NCBI RefSeq assembly: GCF_000687165.1
Contig: NZ_KK366049.1
Location: 62,001 to 126,000 of the forward strand
Length of the DNA: 64,000 nucleotides
From: Paracidovorax oryzae ATCC 19882
Lineage (GTDB): Bacteria; Pseudomonadota; Gammaproteobacteria; Burkholderiales; Burkholderiaceae_C
Direction of reading: 5' to 3'
The position numbers were made by a program, and so were the translations under genes. The notes under the pieces are model-generated. The model had not been told where the DNA came from. It saw only the letters and a list, made by a program, of their open reading frames with translations, and made no database searches. Below, in pieces: positions 47,336 through 56,605 of the stretch (the first letter of the stretch is position 1; each line of letters starts with the position of its first letter).

Positions 47336-48088
47336 TTACTGCGGTTTTCCGGCATCGCGGGCGGGGCAATGGGCCCGCGCCGCCGCGACCACGGTGCCGC
47401 CTGCATCCTGCAGCCAGCCCACGGCGCCGAGCCGGTCCGGGTCGGCACCGTCGGGGATGCGCATGGGCCGCAGCTCCGACCATCCGGCGCGCGGCGCTGC
47501 CGTGCCGGCCTCCCAGGTGCCCTGCAGCGCGTTGCGCACGATGTGGCGCTCGGCGGCATTGCCTTCCGCTCCGGCGGCCACGGTTTCGACCAGCAGCAGT
47601 GTGAAGGCATAGCGGGTGCCGGCGCGGACATGCGGGGCAGGGGCCTTGCCCCCGGGCCGCGGCAGGGCGATGGTGGCGCCGACATAGCCGTTGACGGGCG
47701 GGCCCAGGGCCACGCGCAGCCGACCCGGCAAGGGGGCCGCGGGAGCGATGTCGGTGATGGCGGTGTCGGTGGCCGCGGGCGGGTCGCGGCGCAGCGCCTG
47801 CAGGCGCTCCAGCGCATCGCGCGTGGCGGCGGCGGACAGGGGAGCATCGTCGCCCTGGCGGCCCGGCACGATCCAGTCCAGTACCAGGGCCCGGCTGCCG
47901 GGGGCCGTGGCCGGCGCATCGGCCCAGCAGGCGGCGCAATCGGCGCTGAGGAAGCGCTCGTAGAGCACGTGTGGCGCGGCCTTGCCGTCGCTGCTGCACG
48001 CGGTCCACTGGGCCGCAGCGGACGAGGGGGCCGTGGCCATCCAGGCCGGGGCGAGGCAGAGGAGCAGGGCGGGGAGAGTGGTGCGCAT
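47336..48088 (-). CDS. Secreted hypothetical protein with CxxC motif
   Basis: A 250-residue protein with a signal peptide (MRTTLPALLLCLAPAWMATAPSSAAA). The mature N-terminus has VLYERFLSADCAACWAD, a thioredoxin-like CxxC in a context similar to DUF1223-type proteins, followed by ALVLDWIVPG. The rest is Ala/Pro-rich and ends with another Cys (RAHCPARD). I recognise no family with certainty; a periplasmic thiol or metal-binding role is conceivable. A longer frame uses a TTG at 48136. Confidence 0.6.
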   Translation of the reverse strand: MRTTLPALLLCLAPAWMATAPSSAAAQWTACSSDGKAAPHVLYERFLSADCAACWADAPATAPGSRALVLDWIVPGRQGDDAPLSAAATRDALERLQALRRDPPAATDTAITDIAPAAPLPGRLRVALGPPVNGYVGATIALPRPGGKAPAPHVRAGTRYAFTLLLVETVAAGAEGNAAERHIVRNALQGTWEAGTAAPRAGWSELRPMRIPDGADPDRLGAVGWLQDAGGTVVAAARAHCPARDAGKPQ

Positions 48089-48188
48089 CGGCGGGTCCTG
48101 GGGCTGTGCGGTAGGGTGCCGCGCATGTTCCCACAAGACGCGCCGCGGCGCAGGACCGCTTCGCTGCGCTGCGCCGTGCCAGCCGCTC

Positions 48189-49190
48189 CTATTCCGGCTT
48201 GATGTTGGCCTTGCGCACCACCTCGCCGTAGGAGGCGAGGCGGTCGGACATCATCTTCTCGAAGGCGGCGGGCGACATCTCTTCGGGCGGAATCACGCCG
48301 CGGGTCTTGAGGTTCTCGACCATGGCGGGCTCCGTCGCCGCCTTGCGGATGGCCTTGTGCAGCGTGGCGACGACGGCGGCGGGCGTGCCGGCCGGGGCGG
48401 CGATGCCGGTCCACGAGGGCTGGTTGAGGCCGGGGAAGCCCAGTTCCTTGAAGGTCGGTACGTCGGGCAACTGGGCCACGCGCGTGTCCGATGCCACGGC
48501 CAGGGCACGCAGCTTGCCGGCCTGGATGTGCTGCAGGAACACCACCAGGTTGTCGAGTGCGAACTGCACCTCGCCTGCCAGGATGGCCGTGACGTAGGGC
48601 GAGCCGCCGCGGTAGGGGATGTGGACGCCCTTGGCGCCCACGGCCAGAAGGAAGGCCTCTGCATTGATCTGGCCCATGCTGCCGGCGCCGGCCGTGGCGA
48701 AGTTGACCTGGCCGGGATGGGCCTTGAGGTAGGCCACGAACTCGGCGGAGGTCTTGGCCGGCACGCTGGGATGCACCACCAGCACGTTGGGCTGGCGGCC
48801 CAGGATGGCGATGTTCTCGAAGTCCTTGATCGGGTCGTAGCCCAGCTTGGGCTGCACCAGCGGGTTGGCCAGGTGGCTGCTCTGCGACGAGACGACCAGG
48901 GTGTAGCCGTCGGCTGGAGCGCGGGCGACCAGCTGCGTGCCGATGGAGCCGCCCGCGCCGGGCTTGTTGTCCACCACGATCGGCACGCCCAGGATCCGGC
49001 CCAGCGATTCGGTGTACTGGCGCGCCATCACGTCGACGGAGCCACCGGGCGGGAAGGGCACGACCAGCGTGATCGGGCGGCTGGGGTACTTGTCACCGGC
49101 CGCGAAGGCGGGCAGGGCGGCAGCGCTGGCGAGGCCCAGGCCGGTGGCGAGGATCTGGCGGCGGGTGGCAGGGGGGCGTTCGAAGGACAT
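48189..49190 (-). CDS. Bug-family tripartite tricarboxylate transporter receptor
   Basis: A 333-residue periplasmic solute receptor. A twin-arginine-like leader (TRRQILATGLGLASAAALPAFA) precedes the Bug signature YPSRPITLVVPFPPGGSVDVMAR, followed by IVVDNKPGAGGSIGTQLVARAPADGYT and the PYRGGSPYVTAILAGEVQ loop. Bug proteins bind carboxylates, amino acids or similar anions; many are orphans without TctAB, as here. It lies 43 nt downstream of the M20 peptidase gene, suggesting the ligand is a product or substrate of that hydrolase. Confidence 0.93.
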   Translation of the reverse strand: MSFERPPATRRQILATGLGLASAAALPAFAAGDKYPSRPITLVVPFPPGGSVDVMARQYTESLGRILGVPIVVDNKPGAGGSIGTQLVARAPADGYTLVVSSQSSHLANPLVQPKLGYDPIKDFENIAILGRQPNVLVVHPSVPAKTSAEFVAYLKAHPGQVNFATAGAGSMGQINAEAFLLAVGAKGVHIPYRGGSPYVTAILAGEVQFALDNLVVFLQHIQAGKLRALAVASDTRVAQLPDVPTFKELGFPGLNQPSWTGIAAPAGTPAAVVATLHKAIRKAATEPAMVENLKTRGVIPPEEMSPAAFEKMMSDRLASYGEVVRKANIKPE

Positions 49191-49233
49191 AGGTCTCGGA
49201 AAGGTCAGGAAAACAAAAAAGGTGGACGCCGGC

Positions 49234-50412
49234 TCAGCCCAGCGCCAGCAGCGTGAGCGCGAGCGCCTGGGCGCGGGGCACGAAGGTGGTGAGGTCGCAG
49301 AATTCGCGCTCGCTATGGGCGTAGCCGCCCACGGGGCCCAGTGCGCACAGGGAGGGGATGCCCATGTTCGACGTGATGCCGCTGTCGGCCGCGCCGCCGG
49401 TGGCCTCGCCCTCGACGGTGAAGCCGACCTGCTCCGCGCAGCGCTGGTAGGTCTGCAGCAGCGCGTCGGGCGTGCGGGCCATGGGCAGGGTGCCGGTCTT
49501 GGCGACGATGCGGCCGCTGGTGCGGGGCAGGGATTCTTCTTCGATGACGGCCTGGATGCGCGCGAGCACGCCTTCCAGGTCGTTGCCGGCGGTGTAGCGC
49601 AGGTCCACGTGTGCCGAGGCCAGCGGAGCCACCACGTTGGAGGCCATGCCGCCCTGGATGAAGCCCACGTTCACCGTGATGCCGGGCTCGCAGCCGTTCA
49701 GCGCATGCAGCGCCAGGATCTTGCGGGCCAGCGCGTCGATGGCGCTCGCGCCCTGTGCGGGGTTGATGCCGGCGTGCGCGGCGACGCCCTGCACCTCGAA
49801 ATCGATGCGGTAGGAGCCCTTGCGCTCGTTGACCACGTTGCCGCTGATGCGGCCGGGTTCGGCGTTGAGCACGGCGCGGGCGCCCTGCACGTGCTCGCGG
49901 ATGACGGTGCGGCAGGCGGGCGAGCCCACCTCTTCGTCGGCGGTGAACAGCAGGTGCACCGGGGTGGCGTTGCCGCCGAAGCGTGCCAGGGCCTCGGCCA
50001 CGAAGACGTTCATCACCAGGCCCGATTTCATGTCGGCAACGCCGGGGCCGAAGGCCTTGCCGCCTTCCACCCGCCAGGGGCGCTGCGCGGCCGTGCCGAG
50101 CGGGAAGACCGTGTCCATGTGTCCCATGAGCTGGTAGTGGCCCGAGGCGGCGGCGTTGCTGCCCGGCACCCTGGCCAGGATGCACTCTCCCCAGCCCGGC
50201 TCGGGCAGGGTCTGCACGGCGATGCCGGCGGCCTCCAGGCGGCCGCGCAACACCGCGGCGACCCGGCGCACGCCCTCTTCATGGCCGCTGCCGCTGTCGA
50301 TGTTCACGACCTGCGCCAGCAGGTCGGCCATGGCCTGCTCCTGCGAGGCGAGCCAGTCGAGCAGGGGCTGGGCGGAGGCGGGGACGGCAGGCGCGGAGGA
50401 GATGGCGATCAT
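49234..50412 (-). CDS. M20-family metallopeptidase (glutamate carboxypeptidase-like)
   Basis: A 392-residue zinc hydrolase of the M20/CPG2 group. Zinc and catalytic motifs: LMGHMDTVFP, GPGVADMKSGL, FTADEEVGSP; a lid/dimerisation domain lies between. It probably removes C-terminal glutamate from folate-like or dipeptide substrates. There is no clear signal peptide, so it is probably cytoplasmic. It heads an operon with the Bug receptor and is divergent from the RpiR regulator, whose operator-like palindrome lies just upstream of its start. Confidence 0.9.
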   Translation of the reverse strand: MIAISSAPAVPASAQPLLDWLASQEQAMADLLAQVVNIDSGSGHEEGVRRVAAVLRGRLEAAGIAVQTLPEPGWGECILARVPGSNAAASGHYQLMGHMDTVFPLGTAAQRPWRVEGGKAFGPGVADMKSGLVMNVFVAEALARFGGNATPVHLLFTADEEVGSPACRTVIREHVQGARAVLNAEPGRISGNVVNERKGSYRIDFEVQGVAAHAGINPAQGASAIDALARKILALHALNGCEPGITVNVGFIQGGMASNVVAPLASAHVDLRYTAGNDLEGVLARIQAVIEEESLPRTSGRIVAKTGTLPMARTPDALLQTYQRCAEQVGFTVEGEATGGAADSGITSNMGIPSLCALGPVGGYAHSEREFCDLTTFVPRAQALALTLLALG

Positions 50413-50444
50413 GGTCGGGCAGCGTTTCGGCAGCGGGGAATGAT

Positions 50445-50460
50445 TGAAATGGAAATTTCA
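50445..50460. promoter_or_regulatory. Operator-like palindrome between M20 and rpiR-type genes
   Basis: TGAAAT-GGAA-ATTTCA, a perfect 6-bp inverted repeat with a 4-bp spacer, in an AT-rich patch 33 nt upstream of the M20 start codon. RpiR regulators commonly bind GAAA/TTTC-type palindromes, so this is a probable operator. Confidence 0.65.
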
Positions 50461-50569
50461 TAAATCATATTGTTTTGCAATGGGTGTTGCAATGGCGGTG
50501 TGCATCCTGCGTGACGCGCCGTGCACAATCGGCGCCAACCGGCACGCTGCCCGCATCTCCTTCCCACCC

Positions 50570-51439
50570 ATGCTCCTGACCGAACGGCTCGCCGCCCAGG
50601 CCGCCTCCCTGACCGCCAGCGAGCGAGCGCTGGCCGACGACCTGCTGCGCCACTACCCTGACGGGCTGCTGGATTCCGCCAGTGCGATCGCGGCGCGCAC
50701 GGGCACGAGCGCTTCCACGGTAGTGCGGATGTTTTCCAAGCTGGGCTACGGCAGCCTGGCCGAGGTGCGGCGCGAGGCGCGGTCCGAGGTCACCTCGCGC
50801 CTGCAGACCGCCGCGCAGCGCGCACCCGCCACCCTGGGCGCCGGGCGCAGCCTGGCCGAGTGCGTGGACGATGCGCTGCTGCACGACCAGCACAACCTGG
50901 CCGCCACGCGGCAGGGCCTGGACATGTCCGCCTTCGACGCCGTGGTAAGGCAACTGGCACAGGCCCGGGGCCGTGTGTACCTGCTGGCCGAGAAGAACAG
51001 CGCGCCCGTCGCCAGCCACCTGGCCACGCACCTGAACATGTGCCGCCCGGGCGTGCAGGACCTGGGCGCGGGGGCGCCGTTCGCGGTGGACCGGATGCTG
51101 TGGGTGCAGCCGCAGGATGTGCTGCTGGTGTTCACCATCCGCCGCTATTCGCGTGGCGGCCTGCTGGCGGCGCAGCATTTCCGCGCGCAGGGCGCCACCG
51201 TGGTGGCGCTCACGGACAGCCCGGTGGCACCTGTCGTGCAGCATGCGCACCACACGCTGGTGGCGCGCACGGCCAATGCGTCGCCGTTCGACTCCTACAC
51301 CGCGGCCTTCTTCCTGTGCAATGCCCTGGTGTCGGCGGTGGCGCAGCTGCGCCACGGCGCGGTGCAGGAGGCGCTGGAGCGGCGCGATGCGCTGTGGAAG
51401 CAGTTCGAGTCCGACGCGCTGGACGGCCTGCTGACGTAA
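50570..51439 (+). CDS. RpiR/MurR-family transcriptional regulator
   Basis: A 289-residue regulator. An N-terminal HTH_6 domain (LTASERALADDLLRHYP, SAIAARTGTSASTVVRMFSKLGYGSLAEVR) is followed by a SIS domain (~130-260; VYLLAEKNSAPVASHLATHL and VLLVFTIRRYSRGGLLAAQHF) that senses a phosphosugar or other small molecule. Divergent location indicates control of the M20-Bug operon. The start at 50570 gives the usual family N-terminus. Confidence 0.9.
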   Translation: MLLTERLAAQAASLTASERALADDLLRHYPDGLLDSASAIAARTGTSASTVVRMFSKLGYGSLAEVRREARSEVTSRLQTAAQRAPATLGAGRSLAECVDDALLHDQHNLAATRQGLDMSAFDAVVRQLAQARGRVYLLAEKNSAPVASHLATHLNMCRPGVQDLGAGAPFAVDRMLWVQPQDVLLVFTIRRYSRGGLLAAQHFRAQGATVVALTDSPVAPVVQHAHHTLVARTANASPFDSYTAAFFLCNALVSAVAQLRHGAVQEALERRDALWKQFESDALDGLLT

Positions 51440-51503
51440 GCACAGGCCCGAGGGCTTGACCCCGCTGGCCGGGCGGAGGCGGCCGGGTTCCTACAATGGC
51501 GGG

Positions 51504-53960
51504 ATGCTCCCACACGACCTGTTTTCCGGCGCGCCAGCGCCTTTCGGCGCTGCCGAGCCGGGCCCCGCGGCCGCGCCGGCCGCCGCGTCGCCCCTGCTGC
51601 AGAACCTGAACGACGAGCAGCTTGCCGCCGTCACGCTGCCTGCGGGCCACGCCCTGATCCTGGCCGGTGCGGGCTCCGGCAAGACCCGCGTGCTCACCAC
51701 GCGCATCGCCTGGCTGCTGCAGAACGGCTACGCCTCGCCCGGCGGTATCCTTGCCGTCACCTTCACCAACAAGGCTGCGAAGGAAATGACGGCGCGCCTC
51801 TCGGCCATGCTGCCGGTGAACGTGCGCGGCATGTGGATCGGCACCTTCCACGGCCTGTGCAACCGGTTGCTGCGCGCCCACCACAAGTCGGCAGGGCTGC
51901 CCGCCACCTTCCAGATCCTGGACACGCAGGACCAGCTCTCGGCCGTGAAGCGGCTGTGCAAGCAGTTCAACATCGACGAAGAGCGCTTTCCCCCGAAGCA
52001 GATGGCCTACTTCATCAGCGGCTGCAAGGAAGAGGGACTGCGGCCCGGCGACGTGGATGCGCGCGATGCGGACGGGCGCAAGAAGGTGGAGCTCTACCAG
52101 CTCTACGAAGAGCAGTGCCAGCGCGAGGGCGTGGTGGATTTCGGCGAGCTGATGCTGCGCAGCTATGAACTGCTGCGCGACAACGACCCGATCCGCGCGC
52201 ACTACCAGCGGCGCTTCCAGCACATCCTGGTGGACGAGTTCCAGGACACGAACAAGCTGCAGTACGCCTGGCTCAAGCAGATCGCGGGCGACGTGGTGGA
52301 CGGCCGCCTCGTCACGCACGGCAGCGTGCTGGCGGTGGGCGACGACGACCAGAGCATCTACGCCTTCCGGGGCGCGCGCGTGGGCAACATGCAGGATTTC
52401 GTGCGCGAATTCGACGTGCGCCACCAGATCAAGCTGGAGCAGAACTACCGCAGCTACAGCAACATCCTGGATTCGGCCAACGCCCTCATCAGCCACAACA
52501 GCCGCCGCCTGGGCAAGAACCTGCGCACCACGCAGGGGCCCGGCGAGCCCGTGCGCGTGTATGAAGCACCCACCGATCTGGCGGAGGCGCAATGGATGGT
52601 GGACGAGATCCGCCAGCTCGCGCGCAACGACGGTTTCGAACGGCGCGAGATCGCGGTGCTCTACCGCAGCAACGCGCAGAGCCGGGTGATCGAGTCGGCG
52701 CTGTTCAATGCCGCGGTGCCCTACCGCGTGTACGGCGGCCTGCGCTTCTTCGAGCGCGCGGAAATCAAGCATGCGCTGGCCTACCTGCGCCTGCTGGAGA
52801 ACCCGCACGACGACACGAGCTTCATGCGCGTGGTGAACTTCCCGCCGCGCGGCATCGGTGCGCGCACGGTCGAGGTGCTGCAGGACGCGGCGCGGCAGGC
52901 CGGCTGTTCGCTGCACGATGCCGTGAGCGCCGTGCCCGGCAAGGCGGGCGCCAACCTGGGCGCGTTCGTCGCCATGGTGGATGTGATGCGCGAGCAGACC
53001 CAGGGCCAGACGCTGCGCGGCATCATCGGCCAGATGCTCGAATCGAGCGGCCTGGTGGAGCACTACCGCGCCGAGAAGGAGGGCGCGGACCGGTTGGAGA
53101 ACCTGGACGAGTTGATCAATGCGGCCGAAAGCTTCGTCACGCAGGAGGGCTTCGGCCGCGACGCCGTCGCGCTGCCGGTGGACGAGCACGGCGCCAGCCT
53201 GCGCCAGAGCCCGGCGAGCCAGGGCATCGATCCCTCCCTGCCCGTGGTGGACGAGCCGCTGCCGGGCGGCGTGAATGCCGATACCGGCGAGACGCTCTCG
53301 CCCCTGGCCGCCTTCCTCACGCACGCGGCGCTGGAAGCCGGCGACAACCAGGCCCAGGCGGGGCAGGACGCCGTGCAGCTCATGACGGTGCATGCGTCCA
53401 AGGGGCTGGAGTTCGATGCCGTGTTCATCGGCGGCATGGAGGAGGGACTTTTCCCGCACGAGAACGCCATGAGCGACCGCGAGGGCCTGGAGGAAGAGCG
53501 CCGCCTGATGTACGTGGCGATCACCCGCGCGCGCAAGCGGCTCTACCTGAGCCACTCGCAGACGCGGCTGCTGCACGGGCAGACGCGCTACAACATCAAG
53601 AGCCGGTTCTTCGACGAACTGCCCGAGGCGGCGCTGAAATGGATCACGCCCAAGCAGCAGGGCTTCGGCAGCTTCGCGCCGCAGGCAGGCGGCCGGGGCG
53701 GGAGTGGTGGGGCGCCGTGGGGCGGCTTCGGGTCGGGGGGCAGATCAGAGACCTTCGCGAGCCCGCCCGTGCCGGCGCAGAAGGCGCCGCCCGCGCATGG
53801 GCTGCGCGTGGGCCTGGCGGTGTTCCACACCAGGTTCGGCGAGGGCAAGGTGCTGTCGCTCGAAGGCTCGGGCGACGATGCGCGTGCGCAGGTGAACTTC
53901 CCGCGGCATGGCACCAAGTGGCTGGCGCTGTCGGTGGCCAAGCTGACGGTGGTGGAGTGA
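51504..53960 (+). CDS. uvrD: UvrD/Rep-type superfamily 1 DNA helicase
   Basis: An 818-residue 3'-5' helicase. Motif Q LLQNLNDEQLAAV, Walker A AGAGSGKT (54-61), motif Ia VTFTNKAAKEM, motif II LVDEFQDTN, motif III VGDDDQSIYAFRGA, motif IV LEQNYRS, motif V TVHASKGLEFDAVF, motif VI YVAITRARKRL. An insertion of ~45 residues (QSPASQGIDPSLP...GETLSPL) is typical of betaproteobacterial UvrD, and the C-terminus has the RVRHxxFGxGxV-like HTRFGEGKVLSLEG Tudor domain seen in UvrD/PcrA that contacts RNA polymerase. Roles: nucleotide-excision and mismatch repair. Confidence 0.92.
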   Translation: MLPHDLFSGAPAPFGAAEPGPAAAPAAASPLLQNLNDEQLAAVTLPAGHALILAGAGSGKTRVLTTRIAWLLQNGYASPGGILAVTFTNKAAKEMTARLSAMLPVNVRGMWIGTFHGLCNRLLRAHHKSAGLPATFQILDTQDQLSAVKRLCKQFNIDEERFPPKQMAYFISGCKEEGLRPGDVDARDADGRKKVELYQLYEEQCQREGVVDFGELMLRSYELLRDNDPIRAHYQRRFQHILVDEFQDTNKLQYAWLKQIAGDVVDGRLVTHGSVLAVGDDDQSIYAFRGARVGNMQDFVREFDVRHQIKLEQNYRSYSNILDSANALISHNSRRLGKNLRTTQGPGEPVRVYEAPTDLAEAQWMVDEIRQLARNDGFERREIAVLYRSNAQSRVIESALFNAAVPYRVYGGLRFFERAEIKHALAYLRLLENPHDDTSFMRVVNFPPRGIGARTVEVLQDAARQAGCSLHDAVSAVPGKAGANLGAFVAMVDVMREQTQGQTLRGIIGQMLESSGLVEHYRAEKEGADRLENLDELINAAESFVTQEGFGRDAVALPVDEHGASLRQSPASQGIDPSLPVVDEPLPGGVNADTGETLSPLAAFLTHAALEAGDNQAQAGQDAVQLMTVHASKGLEFDAVFIGGMEEGLFPHENAMSDREGLEEERRLMYVAITRARKRLYLSHSQTRLLHGQTRYNIKSRFFDELPEAALKWITPKQQGFGSFAPQAGGRGGSGGAPWGGFGSGGRSETFASPPVPAQKAPPAHGLRVGLAVFHTRFGEGKVLSLEGSGDDARAQVNFPRHGTKWLALSVAKLTVVE

Positions 53961-53996
53961 CGCGGAGGGTGATGCCTTCCGCGCCGGCCCGGCCGG

Positions 53997-54530
53997 TCAG
54001 TTGCGCGACGGGAATACGCCCTGCAGGGCGATGATGAAATTGAGGCAGAGGTAGGGCTGCATGTTCTCGTGGGGCATGCTGCTTCCGGCGACGTTGGTCG
54101 AGGCGCCAGCCAGGGTACCGTCGGGGCCCTGGTCGGTGTATTGGTCATTGCGCTGGTCGGACGCGGCGAGATAGCGGCCGTTGGGGGCCGCGGAGTTCCC
54201 AGGATTGCTGCTCACGGCGACCGAGGCGGTGTGCACATGCGCCGGCATCTGGCTGTTCTGCAATGTCACTGTCTCCTGCCCGCCTACCTGTCCCTGAACA
54301 TAGTTCATCGACACTCCCGGGCTCTGTCCCGGGCCCAGCGGGACCCGTCCCCGCAGGTCGGGCAGCGCGAACGTCGTCACGCCGTTGCCTCCATAGGTCG
54401 TACCCAGCAGGGAAAAAAGCGCGCTGTTCTGCGAGATGGACAGGAGCTGCCCCTGGCAGAACGCCCAGCCTTTGGGGGGGAAGTTGCCGGCGAACATGCT
54501 GATTTCGCCGATGTACGGATCCATGGCCAT
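53997..54530 (-). CDS. Phage tail collar domain protein (microcystin-dependent-protein-like)
   Basis: A 177-residue protein starting MAMDPYIGEISMFAGNFPPKGW and continuing with LLGTTYGGNGVTTFALPDLRGRVPLG, the tail-collar domain (PF07484) fold shared by phage short-tail fibres and bacterial MdpA/B proteins. A second conserved segment ENMQPYLCLNFIIALQGVFPSR closes the protein. No phage structural or lysis genes surround it. It lies 15 nt downstream of a periplasmic binding protein gene, as the last gene of the collagen-like operon. Homotrimer formation is expected from the family. Confidence 0.88.
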   Translation of the reverse strand: MAMDPYIGEISMFAGNFPPKGWAFCQGQLLSISQNSALFSLLGTTYGGNGVTTFALPDLRGRVPLGPGQSPGVSMNYVQGQVGGQETVTLQNSQMPAHVHTASVAVSSNPGNSAAPNGRYLAASDQRNDQYTDQGPDGTLAGASTNVAGSSMPHENMQPYLCLNFIIALQGVFPSRN

Positions 54531-54545
54531 GTCTTTTGTCCTTGA

Positions 54546-55601
54546 TCAAGTCACGAGATAGGGGTTGGTCCAGCCGCTGCGCACGCGCTGGCGCGCGGCT
54601 GCGGGCAGGAATGCCGGTTCCTGGAGGGCTGCATGCAGCCGGGCCACGGCCGCCAGCGCTCCGTCAGGAACCGCAGCCTGCCACCGGGCCAGGCGATTCC
54701 CTGCATCGGTGCCCAATTGCAGGGCCGCTGCCGGGGACGATGCGGACAGAGCGCTTTCGAGCGAGACCGGGCTTCCCACCAGGGGCCGCTGGCGGTCCAT
54801 GCCGAGGCGCTGCCATGCTGCGCCAAATCGCTCCGCCTGTCGGCCGGAGTACAGTGCCACCACGAAATCAGCGGGCGTGCCCTTCAGTGCGGCCCGCAGC
54901 CCGTCGAACTCTGGCCGTCCGTCCGGCAGGCCCGAGACGTGCGTGGCGGCCACCGTGCCCCCGGCGGCCTCGAACGCGGCACGGAACTCGTGCGGAAAGT
55001 CGTATCCGCTTTCGAGCAGGCCCATGCAGAGCACCGCACGGGTGCCCCAGCGCCGGGGCGCCTGCTGCCCCAGGCGGGCGCAGGACTGCCACAGCGCAAG
55101 CGTGTGCGGAACGAGCCAGGGAGCGTGTGCGGCAAGGTGGCTGGGAAGCCGGTCGGCTCCCGTATCGCTCGCGAGGAAGGGCACGCCGTGCTGCAGCAGC
55201 AGGGGCGCGAGCTCCATGGCGGTTTCCATGGGCAGCCATCCTGCCAGGGCGTCCACGGTGCCGGTTTCCACGGCGGCGCGTGCCTGCCGCAGCGCCGAAC
55301 GCACGCTGCGGCCGTAGGGCAGCGGCAGCCAGCGCGGAGAGGGCAGGCCGGACGCGGCGGCCCCGGCTTCCAGGCCCGCGAGGAACTCCGAGGGCAGCGT
55401 GGGGTAGCGGGACGATTCCGGCAGCAGTACGCCCACCGTGCGGTGCGCCGCGGAGGCGCATGGCCCGCCGGTTCCCGCGGAGGCGGTCGCCAGGACAGCC
55501 GCCGGGGCGCCGGCCGTGGCGGCGGCTGCGGCAGTGGAGGCCGATGCCCCGAGGAAGCCGCGGCGGCCGAGCCGCGCGAGGGTGGAGGTCGGAAGGGTCA
55601 T
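54546..55601 (-). CDS. Tat-exported type-1 periplasmic binding protein
   Basis: A 351-residue protein with a twin-arginine leader (LGRRGFLGAS, then an Ala-rich h-region). The mature part resembles LivK-type type-1 binding proteins: VGVLLPESSRYPTLPSEFLAGLEAG, GVPFLASDTGAD, GYDFPHEFRAAFEAAGG and FVVALYSGRQAERFGAAW. No permease or ATPase lies next to it, so transport is unproven; it might sense or present a ligand to the surface system. Its ATG overlaps the sulfotransferase stop codon (ATGA). Confidence 0.8.
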   Translation of the reverse strand: MTLPTSTLARLGRRGFLGASASTAAAAATAGAPAAVLATASAGTGGPCASAAHRTVGVLLPESSRYPTLPSEFLAGLEAGAAASGLPSPRWLPLPYGRSVRSALRQARAAVETGTVDALAGWLPMETAMELAPLLLQHGVPFLASDTGADRLPSHLAAHAPWLVPHTLALWQSCARLGQQAPRRWGTRAVLCMGLLESGYDFPHEFRAAFEAAGGTVAATHVSGLPDGRPEFDGLRAALKGTPADFVVALYSGRQAERFGAAWQRLGMDRQRPLVGSPVSLESALSASSPAAALQLGTDAGNRLARWQAAVPDGALAAVARLHAALQEPAFLPAAARQRVRSGWTNPYLVT

Positions 55602-56605
55602 GGGAGTGTCGTTCCTTCGGCACGCAGCCGCTCCAGGGCATCGTAGTGCGGAGCGATCCATTCCCGGGCCAGCTCGCGCAGCCGCTGCGGTGCTTCGCTG
55701 TGCTTGCGCCCGGCGTCGGGCGTGAAGGGGTGTGAGGGATTCTTCGCGTGCACGCCGAAGGTGGCCTGCATGCGTTCGATGGCTTGCGCGCCAGGCTGCA
55801 TGCCGAAATGCGGCGCGACGGCGCCGGGGATCGCCGCGGGCAGTTGCCGGTAGTCGAGCAGCAGCGTGCGTCCCGGCCGGAATTCCCGGACCATCGCCGC
55901 ATAAATGCTGCCCAGGCTGCGCGCGCAATACGCCTCGGGGCCCATGCGCAGCGCTGCGTCGAAGGGGATCTCCGCGGGATTGACGCCGAGCGGTCCGCCG
56001 GGGATCAGGTAGGCCGCGCGTTGCTGCATCTGCGACACCAGCACTTCCAGCGGATCGCGGTAGAGGAAAAGCCATGGCGTATCGGGCCAGGCTTCGGCGA
56101 TGCGGCCGGCCAGGGCCGTGGCCCAGCAATCGCACTTGATGACGAGGTGGTGTCGCCGGGTTTCATGTCCGGGCAGCGAAGGCTGGGCCCATGCACTCGC
56201 GAAGGCCCGCGCAGCGGCGAGCGTCTGGGCCGGGTCCAGGCCCGGCAGCCGGTGTTCCGCACGCAGCAGGTCATCCAGCGGCGGCGGCTCCGACAGGGTC
56301 ACGTGGTCATCGAGCGCTGCGAAGGCCTGGGTGACGAGGGTCGAGCCGCAGCGCGAGACGTGGAAGACGATGCCCGACGGCTGCAGGCCCGGCGAGGCCA
56401 GCGCCCAGCCGATCAGGTCGGCCAGGGGGGTCTGCCGCCGGAATGCCTGGTGGAACGGCCACTGCATCGCGTTCTGCACGCCATCGGCGAAGAAGGGCAT
56501 GCGCGTGACCTCCGGCGGCGCGCGCATCCAGTCCACGAGCAGTTCGCCGCCCGGTTCCCGGTAGATGCGGATGGGCGACCAGCCCTCGAAATTCAGACGA
56601 TCCAT
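55598..56605 (-). CDS. Sulfotransferase-family protein
   Basis: A 335-residue P-loop protein with the 5'-phosphosulfate-binding loop GIVFHVSRCGSTLVTQAF (around 78-95) and a 3'-phosphate region WLFLYRDPLEVLVSQ, both diagnostic of PAPS-dependent sulfotransferases. The N-terminal 70 residues (NFEGWSPIRIYREPGG, VDWMRAPPEVTRMPFF) are not part of the usual fold. No signal peptide, so modification would occur in the cytoplasm before export. Its start overlaps the hydroxylase gene by 13 nt, so the two are translationally coupled. Confidence 0.85.
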   Translation of the reverse strand: MDRLNFEGWSPIRIYREPGGELLVDWMRAPPEVTRMPFFADGVQNAMQWPFHQAFRRQTPLADLIGWALASPGLQPSGIVFHVSRCGSTLVTQAFAALDDHVTLSEPPPLDDLLRAEHRLPGLDPAQTLAAARAFASAWAQPSLPGHETRRHHLVIKCDCWATALAGRIAEAWPDTPWLFLYRDPLEVLVSQMQQRAAYLIPGGPLGVNPAEIPFDAALRMGPEAYCARSLGSIYAAMVREFRPGRTLLLDYRQLPAAIPGAVAPHFGMQPGAQAIERMQATFGVHAKNPSHPFTPDAGRKHSEAPQRLRELAREWIAPHYDALERLRAEGTTLP

